Shown here: piece after piece, positions 1 to 7,066 of the stretch | Layout: every line of letters begins with the position of its first letter | Position numbering within the stretch: the first letter of the stretch is position 1 | From: Dehalococcoidia bacterium | GTDB lineage: Bacteria > Chloroflexota > Dehalococcoidia > GIF9 > UBA5629 | Reading direction: 5' to 3' | NCBI GenBank assembly: GCA_012961565.1 | Contig: DTZC01000005.1 | Span: 1-10,448 of the forward strand | DNA length: 10,448 bases | The notes under the pieces: generated by a model | What the model was told of the DNA's origin: nothing | Database searches by the model: none | The model's input: only the letters and a program-made list of their open reading frames with translations | Position numbers and translations under genes: made by a program

Positions 1-1
1 C

Positions 2-1402
2 CTCGGCAGCGAGTTCGGCGTGCCTGAGCTTGTGCCCGCCGATGGCTGCGTCACCGGATATGGCAAGCTCAACGATGGAAACATGCTCAGAGATGTAGCC
101 GTGGCAGCTTATGACTTTACGGTAAGAGGCGGCTCCATGGGCATAACAAACGAGATTAAAGTCACCAGAATAAGAGAAATCGCTCTCAAACAGAGAATCC
201 CTATGATATGGCTGGTGGACTCAGGAGGCGCCAGGGTCAGCGGCGGTGGTCTTTCTGGTGAAAGAATACCGCTGTTCGCCGACTCGGGTTATCTGTTTAA
301 GGAAGAATCACTGATGTCTGGAATAATCCCCCAGATTGCAGCCATGATGGGACCAGGGTACGCCGGCACCGCGTATATACCGGGACTCTCAGACTTTGTA
401 CCCATGGTTAAAGGAACCAGCTTCATGGGTTTAGGCGGACCAGCTTTAGTGAAAATGGTGATACGAGAAACGCTAACCGAGGACCAGTTAGGAGGTTCCA
501 AGGTTCATTGCGAGATGAGCGGTTGTGGTGACCTAGAAGTAGCTACAGACGAGGAGTGTATCCAGGCTATAAAACAGTATCTCTCTTTCTTTCCTCAGAA
601 TTGCGACCATAAGCCACCGCGAAAAGAATGGAACGGAGACTCCGAGGCTCTGATCAACGATAGCATACTGAATGTCATCCCAGATAGCCCGCGTGAAGCC
701 TTTGACATGCACGACCTGATAAAATACATAGTCGACGACGGCTATTTCTTCGAAATCAAGCCCAAATGGGGGCGAAATATCATCGTTTGCTTCGGCAGGA
801 TAGCTGGCTATCCAGTAGGTATTGTGGCAAATAACCCGATGTACTACGGAGGAGTCATCGACGTAGACGCCGCCGACAAGGCTGCCCGTTTTATCTGGCT
901 TTGCGATGCCTTCAATATACCCCTCCTTTTCCTCTCCGATGTCCCCGGCTTCATGGTCGGGTCCAAGGCAGAGCAATCAGGGATTATCAGACACGGGGCT
1001 AAAATGATACATGCAGTTGCCGAGGCTACAGTGCCTAAATTTACCGTGGTCGTTAGAAAATCATATGGCGCCGGATACTATGCAATGTGTGGCAGGTCCT
1101 TCGACCCTGACCTGCTAGTAGCCTACCCCGGAGCTGAAATATCAGTCATGGGTCCCGAAGGTATGGTGTCTATCTTCGCCAGAAAACAGCTGGCAGAGGC
1201 TGAAAACCCTGCCCAGCTGATAGAACAGCTTGCCGACGAGATAAGACCTCAATTCGATATTTTCAAGACAGCCAGGTTTGGCATCATAGACGACGTTATC
1301 GACCCCAGGGAGACCCGAAAAGTCTTAATCAGAGCTCTCGAGTTCACCAAAGATAAAAAGATATTCAGGCACCCCCGCAAGCACGGGGTTTATCCTGTGT
1401 AA
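2..1402 (+). CDS. Acyl-CoA carboxylase carboxyltransferase (beta) subunit, 5' end missing
   Basis: Transfers a carboxyl group between carboxybiotin and an acyl-CoA, as in propionyl-, methylcrotonyl- or geranyl-CoA carboxylase. The reading frame is open to the left edge (LGSEFG precedes the GTG at 20), so that GTG is internal; about 50 N-terminal residues seem missing compared with the usual 510-530. Crotonase-fold N- and C-halves are both visible: WLVDSGGARV (about nt 211-240), GPGYAGTAYIPGLSDF (about nt 350-397), DVDAADKAARFIWLCDAFNIP (about nt 860-922), DVPGF (about nt 938-952). The second oxyanion-hole region reads SYGAGYYAMCGRSF (nt 1061-1102), nearer to the GAGNYGMCGRA form of methylcrotonyl/geranyl-CoA carboxylases than to the propionyl-CoA type. 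No biotin domain is fused; a separate carrier lies at 3110-3325. No biotin carboxylase gene is in the window. It could instead be a decarboxylase or transcarboxylase subunit. Family certain, substrate unknown. Confidence 0.93.
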   Translation, partial: LGSEFGVPELVPADGCVTGYGKLNDGNMLRDVAVAAYDFTVRGGSMGITNEIKVTRIREIALKQRIPMIWLVDSGGARVSGGGLSGERIPLFADSGYLFKEESLMSGIIPQIAAMMGPGYAGTAYIPGLSDFVPMVKGTSFMGLGGPALVKMVIRETLTEDQLGGSKVHCEMSGCGDLEVATDEECIQAIKQYLSFFPQNCDHKPPRKEWNGDSEALINDSILNVIPDSPREAFDMHDLIKYIVDDGYFFEIKPKWGRNIIVCFGRIAGYPVGIVANNPMYYGGVIDVDAADKAARFIWLCDAFNIPLLFLSDVPGFMVGSKAEQSGIIRHGAKMIHAVAEATVPKFTVVVRKSYGAGYYAMCGRSFDPDLLVAYPGAEISVMGPEGMVSIFARKQLAEAENPAQLIEQLADEIRPQFDIFKTARFGIIDDVIDPRETRKVLIRALEFTKDKKIFRHPRKHGVYPV

Positions 1403-1408
1403 GGAGGG
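1403..1408 (+). promoter_or_regulatory. Shine-Dalgarno site joined to the upstream stop codon, sets a GTG start
   Basis: The stop codon of the carboxyltransferase runs directly into GGAGGG (TAAGGAGGG), four bases before the GTG at 1413. This supports the GTG as the start of the crotonase gene and suggests translational coupling of the two genes. Confidence 0.75.
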
Positions 1409-1412
1409 ACAA

Positions 1413-2198
1413 GTGTACCAGACTATAACAACCGAGATAAAAGACAGGGTAGCTACAATAACCCTATCGCGGGAAGAGAGGAGAAATACCATTTCACCGA
1501 CCATGATGGCGGAACTTCTGGACGCCTTCAAGAAATATGATGATGACCCATCGGTGGTGACCCTTGTACTGACCGGTGCCGGCAATAAGGTTTTCTGCGC
1601 CGGTGCTGACTTCGCTGAATCTATGGGAACTACCGCCAGCTTCCTTGACCGCTACGAAGGCCAGCGGAATTTCACCGAACTTTTCAAGATAATTAGAGGC
1701 TTGAAAAAACCCCTGGTCGGCAGAATCAATGGTCATGCCCTGGGTGGCGGACTTGGTTTGGCTGCAGCCTGTGATATAGTAATCGCTGCCGATGACTGCC
1801 ACTTCGGGACACCCGAAATAAACGTGGGGCTATTTCCTTACATTATCATGGCAACTTTGCTCCGCTTCACCTCAACCCCAAAACGGCTGCTGGAACTGAT
1901 GCTCACCGGAGAAAGAGTTACCGCCAGTGAAGCCCAAGAGCTAGGATTAGTAAACTATGTCATACCCAGAGAGCAACTGGACGCCAAGGTTGATGAAATC
2001 ACCCAAAAAATAGCCACCAAGAGCCCGGCTATCTTAAGATTGGGCAGAAGGGCTTTCTATACCATGCGGGACATGGAATATGACAAGGCTCTAGAATATC
2101 TGGCCTCAATGCTAGCGGTTAACACCATGGCTGAAGATGTGACTGAAGGCATAGCTGCATTCCTGGAAAAGCGCCAACCACAGTGGAAAGGCAAATAG
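1413..2198 (+). CDS. Enoyl-CoA hydratase/isomerase (crotonase) family protein, Glu144 position replaced by Gly
   Basis: A 261-residue crotonase, the normal family length. Oxyanion-hole elements are present: CAGADF (residues 62-67) and GHALGGGLGLA (107-117). Rat enoyl-CoA hydratase uses two glutamates, 144 and 164. By alignment the first is Gly115 here (GGGLGLA instead of GGGCELA), while the second is kept as Glu135 in GTPEINVG. The spacing of 20 residues is exact. It may therefore hydrate by a one-glutamate mechanism or catalyse another crotonase reaction; some Liu-type methylglutaconyl-CoA hydratases, as I recall them, share this GGGxGL pattern. The GTG start is chosen because a strong ribosome site touches the upstream stop codon. 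It lies 10 nt after the carboxyltransferase and 21 nt before the BKACE gene, so it belongs to the same transcript. Likely role: hydration of an unsaturated acyl-CoA made by the carboxylase or dehydrogenases. Exact substrate unknown. Confidence 0.92.
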   Translation: MYQTITTEIKDRVATITLSREERRNTISPTMMAELLDAFKKYDDDPSVVTLVLTGAGNKVFCAGADFAESMGTTASFLDRYEGQRNFTELFKIIRGLKKPLVGRINGHALGGGLGLAAACDIVIAADDCHFGTPEINVGLFPYIIMATLLRFTSTPKRLLELMLTGERVTASEAQELGLVNYVIPREQLDAKVDEITQKIATKSPAILRLGRRAFYTMRDMEYDKALEYLASMLAVNTMAEDVTEGIAAFLEKRQPQWKGK

Positions 2199-2219
2199 CA
2201 GACAGAAAGGGGCAATATT

Positions 2220-3083
2220 ATGGGCTTACAGGACAAAGTAGTCATAACTGCTGCCTTGACCGGTGTGGCAGCAAACCGAGACCAGTGTAAGTGGATACCA
2301 TACACCCCGCAAGAAATCGCTGAAGAGGCATTAAGCGCTTATAATGCCGGGGCTTCGGTAGTCCATATCCACGGCAGAGAATATGATGGTCGTCCATCTT
2401 GGAGAACGGAGATTTTTCGAGAAATCATGGAAGAAGTCCACAAAAGATGTCCCATTATAATAAACTTCTCCACAGGAGCCGTAGGCATAGACCGTGAAAA
2501 TAGAATCGCTCACATACGTGAGCTGAAACCAGAAATCGCAGCGCTAAACATGGGAACCATGAACTACGCCAAATACAGCTCGAGACGGAAGAACTTCGTC
2601 TTCTCCGTAGTCTTCCAGAACCCGTTCGACGATATAATGTTTTTCCTAGACACCATGAATACCGCCGGCGTTAAGCCAGAGTGTGAGTGCTTCGACCTTG
2701 GACACTTAGAAAGTCTATTCCCGTTAATCGATATGGGACTGTTAAAGAACTTCCAAGTGAGCCTCATCATGGGAGTAGTCGGTGGTATGGCTGCCACAGC
2801 TAGAAATCTGGCTCACGTGTCCAGTGTAGTACCCCCTGGAGTGCAATGGCAGGTAATAGGTATCAGTGAGGACCAATGGCTGCTGGTGGCTACAGCTCTG
2901 TCCCTGGGTGGCAATGTCAGAGTAGGCCTCGAAGACAATTTCTATCTTTCACCAGGGGTGATGGCAGAGGGAAATGGCCCGCTGGTAGAAAAAGCAGTAA
3001 GAATGACCCGCGATGTTGGCAGAGAGCCAGCAACGGTAGAAGAGGCTAAAGTCATCCTAGGGCTGAGTGAGGTGAAGGACTAA
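2220..3083 (+). CDS. BKACE family protein (beta-keto acid cleavage enzyme, DUF849), Kce-like length
   Basis: BKACE enzymes are metal-dependent TIM barrels that react a beta-keto acid with acetyl-CoA to give acetoacetate and a new acyl-CoA; the type enzyme is Kce of lysine fermentation (3-keto-5-aminohexanoate). The two zinc histidines are seen as H49 and H51 in VVHIHGRE, and RVGLED gives Arg234, Glu238 (third zinc ligand) and Asp239, matching Kce Arg226/Glu230/Asp231. FSTG keeps the active-site serine. The 287-residue length and HIHGREYDGRPS match the short Kce-like form. Kce Glu14, which I recall as being in the substrate pocket, falls on an alanine (Ala17), so the substrate is probably not the amino-keto acid. 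The ATG at 2220 follows GAAAGGGG by about nine bases. It sits between the crotonase and the biotin carrier, implying one pathway. A second, longer paralogue is at 7067-7987. Confidence 0.9.
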   Translation: MGLQDKVVITAALTGVAANRDQCKWIPYTPQEIAEEALSAYNAGASVVHIHGREYDGRPSWRTEIFREIMEEVHKRCPIIINFSTGAVGIDRENRIAHIRELKPEIAALNMGTMNYAKYSSRRKNFVFSVVFQNPFDDIMFFLDTMNTAGVKPECECFDLGHLESLFPLIDMGLLKNFQVSLIMGVVGGMAATARNLAHVSSVVPPGVQWQVIGISEDQWLLVATALSLGGNVRVGLEDNFYLSPGVMAEGNGPLVEKAVRMTRDVGREPATVEEAKVILGLSEVKD

Positions 3084-3109
3084 GTCGGACAACCCAAGGA
3101 GAGCCAGTC

Positions 3110-3325
3110 ATGACAGAGGTCCTTTCACCGATTACGGGCAGCGTGTGGAAAATCATGGCAACCCCAGGGGCACAGATTAACGAGGGTGATACCATCGTTA
3201 TACTGGAATCCATGAAAATGGAAATCCGTGTAAAATCGCCCCACAATGGGAAGATAATTGAAATCAGGGTAAAAGAAGGAGACTCAATCCTGGAAGGTGA
3301 CGTTATCGCCATCGTCGAGCATTAG
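3110..3325 (+). CDS. Free-standing biotin carboxyl carrier (biotinyl-domain) protein
   Basis: A 71-residue protein made only of a biotin/lipoyl attachment domain. The attachment motif reads ESMKME (residues 33-38), with Lys36 the predicted biotinylated lysine; the common form is EAMKME, and Ser at the second place is known in small Bacillus biotinyl proteins such as YngHB. The two symmetric beta-hammerhead halves are visible, each with a glycine-rich turn (NEGD near 24-27 and LEGD near 62-65). It would be biotinylated by BirA and shuttle CO2 between a biotin carboxylase (not in the window) and the carboxyltransferase at 2-1402. AAGGAG with eight bases of spacing supports the ATG. It lies 26 nt after the BKACE gene. 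A lipoyl role is unlikely because MKM is the biotin signature. A domain cut off from a larger carboxylase is not needed to explain it: both ends are complete. Confidence 0.93.
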   Translation: MTEVLSPITGSVWKIMATPGAQINEGDTIVILESMKMEIRVKSPHNGKIIEIRVKEGDSILEGDVIAIVEH

Positions 3326-3328
3326 GCA

Positions 3329-3430
3329 ATGACTAACCATATAGCAGCAGGCTTCGTAGCCCGGCTGCAAAAACAGGGGTGGCAATTGTTTCACAGATAT
3401 GCAGCTCTAACAGAGAACTTACCTGTCTAA
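3329..3430 (+). CDS. Possible 33-residue peptide gene in the carrier-dehydrogenase gap
   Basis: An ATG three bases after the carrier stop codon opens a 33-codon frame ending at TAA 3428-3430, so the frame fills most of the otherwise empty gap. The predicted peptide starts MTNHIAAGFVARLQKQGW and includes an amphipathic-looking stretch with Arg, Lys, Trp and Phe. I do not recognise it. Only a weak TAGG precedes the ATG, and a stem-loop at 3344-3368 lies inside. It might be a coupled small protein, a remnant of a decayed gene, or chance; the frame happens to be the same as that of the next gene, 12 nt downstream. Low confidence. Confidence 0.22.
   Translation: MTNHIAAGFVARLQKQGWQLFHRYAALTENLPV
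3344..3368 (+). other. Stem-loop in the gap between the biotin carrier and first dehydrogenase
   Basis: GCAGC-A-GGCT-TCGT-AGCC-CG-GCTGC folds into a 9-bp stem (5 + 4 bp) with a small internal loop and a four-base TCGT loop. It is followed by AAAAAC, not by a T run, so it is a poor intrinsic terminator. It could act in mRNA processing or stability between the two halves of the operon, or be incidental. Confidence 0.4.
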
Positions 3431-3442
3431 TGGGGGATAAAC

Positions 3443-4633
3443 ATGGACTTTAGTTTCTCCGAAGAAGAAGAGCAATTCAGGCAAGAAGTCCGCCTGTGGC
3501 TCAAAAGAGAAATTCCGGCGAGGTGGTTTGAGCTCGACCCCGGTATGTGGGAGGAAACAGAAGAGTCCTGGGCAATTTCCCGCGAGTTTCAGCGCAAACT
3601 GGGGCAGAAGGGCTGGCTGGCACCAGCATATCCCAAGGAATATGGAGGGCTCGAATTGAGCCACACTAAACGGCTTATCCTCGCTGAGGAACTGGCTTAT
3701 AACAGAGCACCGGTAAGCGTGGAGGTAGAAATCACGGTAAACTGGGTAGCACCCACTATTATGCTTTTCGGCACCGAAAAACAAAAGAAAGATTACATAA
3801 CCAGAGTAGCCAGGGGGGAGATAATTTTCTGTCTCGGTTATAGCGAGCCAGATGCTGGCTCTGACCTGGCTGCGCTTCAGACCCGCGCTGTCGAGGTTGG
3901 TGATGAATATGTGATTAACGGACAGAAAATATGGTGTAGCTATGGACACCTAGCTGATTATTGCTGGCTCGCCGCCAGGACCGACCCAGATGCGCCTAAA
4001 CACAAGGGAATCAGCATGTTTATAGTCGATATGAAGACGCCAGGCATCACCATTCGTCCCCTGATAAATATCCTGAATCACCACTCGTTCAACGAGGTCT
4101 TTTTCGATGACGTGCGTATCCCAAAAGAAAATTTGGTAGGGCAGAAAAACAACGGCTGGTATCAATTAGTTATAGCACTTGACTTCGAGCGCTCCTCCAT
4201 CGGAGTAGCCGCCCGACAGCAACGAATCATTGAGGAGTTAGTCCAGTATGCCAAAGAGACCAAACGTAATGGAGAACCTATTTCCAACGACCCTCTGGTG
4301 AGGAATGAACTGGCAGGAATCGCCGTCGAAAACGAAGTCCTGCGTATGATGTGCTATCGCATCGCCTGGATGTACAGTAAGAACCTCCACCCCAGCTACG
4401 AATCATCCATGACCATGGTATTCGCCAGCGAAGTAACCAGACGATTAGCCAACGTGGGTATGCGCATCCTGGGACATTATGGACAACTGGATAGAGACTC
4501 TAAGTGGGCACCACTACAAGGCAGGATAATGCGCATGTATCTAAGTTCACTCTCGATAGGGGTTGGTGGCGGCTCCAATGAAATCCAGCGGAACATCATC
4601 GCTATGAGAGGACTGGGACTACCGCGGGGATGA
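3443..4633 (+). CDS. Acyl-CoA dehydrogenase 1 (IVD-type base; PimC/FadE-like large subunit)
   Basis: A 396-residue FAD-dependent acyl-CoA dehydrogenase that introduces an alpha,beta double bond into an acyl-CoA and passes electrons to ETF. The N-terminal helical domain (about 1-125), the central beta domain with signature YSEPDAGSD (133-141), and the C-terminal helical domain ending in EIQRNIIAMRGLGLPRG are all present. The usual medium-chain base (MCAD Glu376) is Gly376 here (GGGSNEIQ). Glu249 in ALDFER fits the alternative base of isovaleryl-CoA dehydrogenase (LDLER, Glu254), so the protein should be active. An ATG preceded by GGGGGAT is used as the start. It is followed after 45 nt by a close paralogue, with long shared stretches such as HSFNEVFFD and TDPDAP. 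Sequence style resembles large subunits of heteromeric enzymes such as pimeloyl-CoA dehydrogenase. Substrate not known. Confidence 0.93.
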   Translation: MDFSFSEEEEQFRQEVRLWLKREIPARWFELDPGMWEETEESWAISREFQRKLGQKGWLAPAYPKEYGGLELSHTKRLILAEELAYNRAPVSVEVEITVNWVAPTIMLFGTEKQKKDYITRVARGEIIFCLGYSEPDAGSDLAALQTRAVEVGDEYVINGQKIWCSYGHLADYCWLAARTDPDAPKHKGISMFIVDMKTPGITIRPLINILNHHSFNEVFFDDVRIPKENLVGQKNNGWYQLVIALDFERSSIGVAARQQRIIEELVQYAKETKRNGEPISNDPLVRNELAGIAVENEVLRMMCYRIAWMYSKNLHPSYESSMTMVFASEVTRRLANVGMRILGHYGQLDRDSKWAPLQGRIMRMYLSSLSIGVGGGSNEIQRNIIAMRGLGLPRG

Positions 4634-4678
4634 ACTCTTGTGACCATCCCCTGAACGAGGAATTCCTGGAGTAAAGAT

Positions 4679-5875
4679 ATGGACTTTCGATTTAACGAAC
4701 AAGAGCTGGCTTTCCAGAGAGAAGTAGAGGACTTCATAAAGAGGGAATTGCCAGCAGACTGGACAGAAAGAAGCATCTACTGGCCCGGTGGGTATGGCAC
4801 CTTGGCTGAACTCGAGGAGGTAGACCCCATCATCGAACAGTTCACACGAAAACTGGCTGAAAAGGGTTGGCTTACCATCTCCTGGCCCAAAGAATATGGT
4901 GGTGCTGGTCGTTCCCACATCGAGCAGGCTATATTTCACGAACGAATGAGCTACTACCGAGTGCGCGGTGGCGAAGTGGCAACACTTATCGGTGGTCCTA
5001 CCATCCTCCATTTTGGCAGTGATGAAATGAAGAAGGAATGGTTGCCTAAAATAGCCAGAGGAGAGGTGAGATTTTGGTTGGCTTACAGTGAGCCAAATGC
5101 CGGCTCTGACCTCGCCTCTATCCAGACACGCGCCGTCGAAGACGGCGACGACCTCATCATTAACGGTCAAAAGATCTGGAGCACCGCAGCCCATGCAGCA
5201 CACTATGCCTGGATGATTGTCCGCACAGACCCTGATGCGCCTCCACACAAGGGGATCACACTGCTCATCGTGGATAACAAGTCACTAGGAGTTACCATCC
5301 GCCCGCTGACCAACATCTGCGGCTTTCACTCATTTAACGAGGTGTTCTTTGATAACGTGCGAGTGCCTAAAAAGAACATCGTCGGTGAGAAAAACAAGGG
5401 CTGGTACTACGTAATGGTAGCTCTCGACTTCGAAAGGCTCGTAATTCCTATGGGCGGTTTCAAGCGCACCTTCGAAGAGATAGCCCAGTACGCCAGAGAG
5501 GCGAAGCTCAACGGTAGACCTTTAAGCCAGGAACCTTTACTGCGGAACAAATTGGCTCAAATTGCAATCGAGATTGAGGTAGCCTACATGTTCTTCTGGC
5601 AAACAGCCTGGATGCTCGACAGAGGACTTGTCCCTAACATCGAGGCTTCCGTGCTAAAGCTGGTTACCACCGAGCTAAGCCAAAAACTAGCGAATCTGGG
5701 AATGCAAGTTTTGGGACATTACGGACCGCTGGAGAGGAATTCCAAATGGGCACCTCTGGGAGGTAGAGTATGTACCGGTTACCTAGACTGCATTTCTGCA
5801 CTTGTAGGTGCCGGTACTTCCGAAATCCAGCGCAATATCATCGCCATGAGAGGACTGGGACTGCCGCGCTCATAG
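4679..5875 (+). CDS. Acyl-CoA dehydrogenase 2 (paralogue of dehydrogenase 1, IVD-type base)
   Basis: A 398-residue acyl-CoA dehydrogenase, full length for the family. The flavin/substrate signature is YSEPNAGSD (136-144). Glu252 in ALDFERLVIP matches the isovaleryl-CoA dehydrogenase base and its following residues (LDLERLVL) better than the first copy does; the MCAD base position is Ala378 (GAGTSEIQ). The C-terminus IQRNIIAMRGLGLPR is shared with dehydrogenase 1, as are TDPDAPxHKGI and TIRPLxNI, which suggests an old tandem duplication followed by divergence in the substrate-pocket helices. GGAG seven bases before the ATG supports the start. The gene is 43 nt from the next dehydrogenase. It may pair with that subunit as an alternative alpha chain, giving two enzymes with different substrates. 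Function as a dehydrogenase is well supported; the substrate is inferred only to be an acyl-CoA. Confidence 0.93.
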   Translation: MDFRFNEQELAFQREVEDFIKRELPADWTERSIYWPGGYGTLAELEEVDPIIEQFTRKLAEKGWLTISWPKEYGGAGRSHIEQAIFHERMSYYRVRGGEVATLIGGPTILHFGSDEMKKEWLPKIARGEVRFWLAYSEPNAGSDLASIQTRAVEDGDDLIINGQKIWSTAAHAAHYAWMIVRTDPDAPPHKGITLLIVDNKSLGVTIRPLTNICGFHSFNEVFFDNVRVPKKNIVGEKNKGWYYVMVALDFERLVIPMGGFKRTFEEIAQYAREAKLNGRPLSQEPLLRNKLAQIAIEIEVAYMFFWQTAWMLDRGLVPNIEASVLKLVTTELSQKLANLGMQVLGHYGPLERNSKWAPLGGRVCTGYLDCISALVGAGTSEIQRNIIAMRGLGLPRS

Positions 5876-5904
5876 TGTGGGTTATGTAAACCAAATTGCA
5901 ACTA

Positions 5905-5912
5905 TAGGAGGT
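5905..5912 (+). promoter_or_regulatory. Near-perfect Shine-Dalgarno site for dehydrogenase 3
   Basis: TAGGAGGT lies with its core GGAGG (5907-5911) seven bases before the ATG at 5919. It is among the strongest ribosome sites in the window and fixes the start of the third dehydrogenase. Confidence 0.7.
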
Positions 5913-5918
5913 TAAGAA

Positions 5919-7052
5919 ATGAACCTTGGTCTCAGCGAAGAGCAAGAAATGTTGAAGACATCAGCCCGTGACTTCCTGCAAAAGGAATTCCCCAAGAAAC
6001 TTGTTAGGCAGCTAGACGAAAGCGAGACCGGTTATTCTCCTGAACTATGGCGTAAGATGGCTGAATTGGGGTGGATGGGACTGGTATTCCCGGAGAAATA
6101 TGGCGGCAGCGGCGGCAGTTTCCTTGACTTGATAGTCCTCCTTGAAGAGATGGGTTACAATATTCTGCCCGGCCCATTTTTCTCCACAGTGGTGTTGGGA
6201 GGACTGACCATCCTGAGTGCAGGAAACGAAGAACAGCGAAATGAATTCCTCCCTAGAATCGCCAGCGGTGACAGAATACTTACCTTAGCCCTGACAGAGC
6301 CCAGCGCCAGATATGATGCAGCCGCAATCAACACCAGAGCCACAACCAGTAACGGCAATTATGTTATCAATGGCACAAAACTTTTTGTCCCCGATGCTAA
6401 TGTCGCCGACTACATATTGTGTGTCACCAGGACAAAAGAGGAGCAAAATCCTGAGGATGGCATCACGGTTTTCCTAGTAGACGCCAAGAGCCCAGGAATC
6501 GAATGCACTCTTCTTAAGACCCTAGCTCGAGATAAGCAATGTGAAATCGTCTTCGATAATGTTGGCGTGCCACAGAACAATATATTAGGAAAACCAGACC
6601 AGGGCTGGACGATTATAAAAGATACCCTCCAGAAAGCGACGGTAGCCAAGTGTGCCGAGATGGTAGGAAGCGCTCAAGCTGCGCTGGAAATGGCTGTCCA
6701 GTATGCTAAAGAGAGAGTCCAGTTCAACCGACCTATCGGCAGCTTTCAGGCCATCCAGCATTATTGCGCCAACATGGTGACCGATGTTGACGGTGCCAGG
6801 TTCATCACCTACAAGGCAGCCTGGAAAGTAAGCGAGGGGCTGCCAGCTGCCTTGGATGTAGCTATAGCCAAAGCCTGGACCGGCGAAGCTTGCAGCCGGG
6901 TGACTCTCCTGGCACATCAGATATTCGGAGCTATCGGTTTTACCATGGACCACGATCTCCATCTCTACTACAGGCGGGCAAAAGCCGGTGAGATCATGTT
7001 CGGAGATAGTGACACCCAGCGCGCTATCGTGGCCCGGGAACTAGGGCTCTAA
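5919..7052 (+). CDS. Acyl-CoA dehydrogenase 3 lacking both known catalytic bases (PimD/FadE27-like small subunit)
   Basis: A 377-residue protein with the full acyl-CoA dehydrogenase fold, shorter than its two neighbours. The central signature is degenerate: LTEPSARYD (125-133) instead of the YSEPxAGSD seen in the neighbours. By alignment through KERVQF, the helix position of the IVD base is Ala240, the normally conserved arginine after it (MCAD Arg256) is Thr241, and the MCAD Glu376 position is Phe361 (MFGDSDTQR). Thus no glutamate base is visible at either site. In actinobacterial steroid catabolism (FadE26/FadE27) such proteins form alpha2beta2 enzymes with a catalytic partner, and pimeloyl-CoA dehydrogenase (PimC/PimD) is likewise thought to be two-subunit. 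Here one or both upstream paralogues are natural partners. It is the last gene of the plus-strand run. It might instead catalyse a different acyl-CoA reaction. Fold certain, role inferred. Confidence 0.9.
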   Translation: MNLGLSEEQEMLKTSARDFLQKEFPKKLVRQLDESETGYSPELWRKMAELGWMGLVFPEKYGGSGGSFLDLIVLLEEMGYNILPGPFFSTVVLGGLTILSAGNEEQRNEFLPRIASGDRILTLALTEPSARYDAAAINTRATTSNGNYVINGTKLFVPDANVADYILCVTRTKEEQNPEDGITVFLVDAKSPGIECTLLKTLARDKQCEIVFDNVGVPQNNILGKPDQGWTIIKDTLQKATVAKCAEMVGSAQAALEMAVQYAKERVQFNRPIGSFQAIQHYCANMVTDVDGARFITYKAAWKVSEGLPAALDVAIAKAWTGEACSRVTLLAHQIFGAIGFTMDHDLHLYYRRAKAGEIMFGDSDTQRAIVARELGL

Positions 7053-7066
7053 CGTAAAAATGACTT

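Noticed and set aside
20..22. GTG as start codon of the carboxyltransferase
   Set aside because: The frame continues to the left edge with family-like residues (LGSEFG), and the protein would be about 50 residues short; the true start is outside the window.
533..976. 147-residue open frame on the minus strand
   Set aside because: Antisense to the conserved carboxyltransferase; no supporting start site or motif.
3419..3949. 176-residue open frame on the minus strand
   Set aside because: Antisense to dehydrogenase 1, with low-quality composition and no recognisable motif.
4619..5248. 209-residue open frame on the minus strand
   Set aside because: It lies antisense to dehydrogenase 2, has no family features, and reads as a shadow of a well-supported gene.
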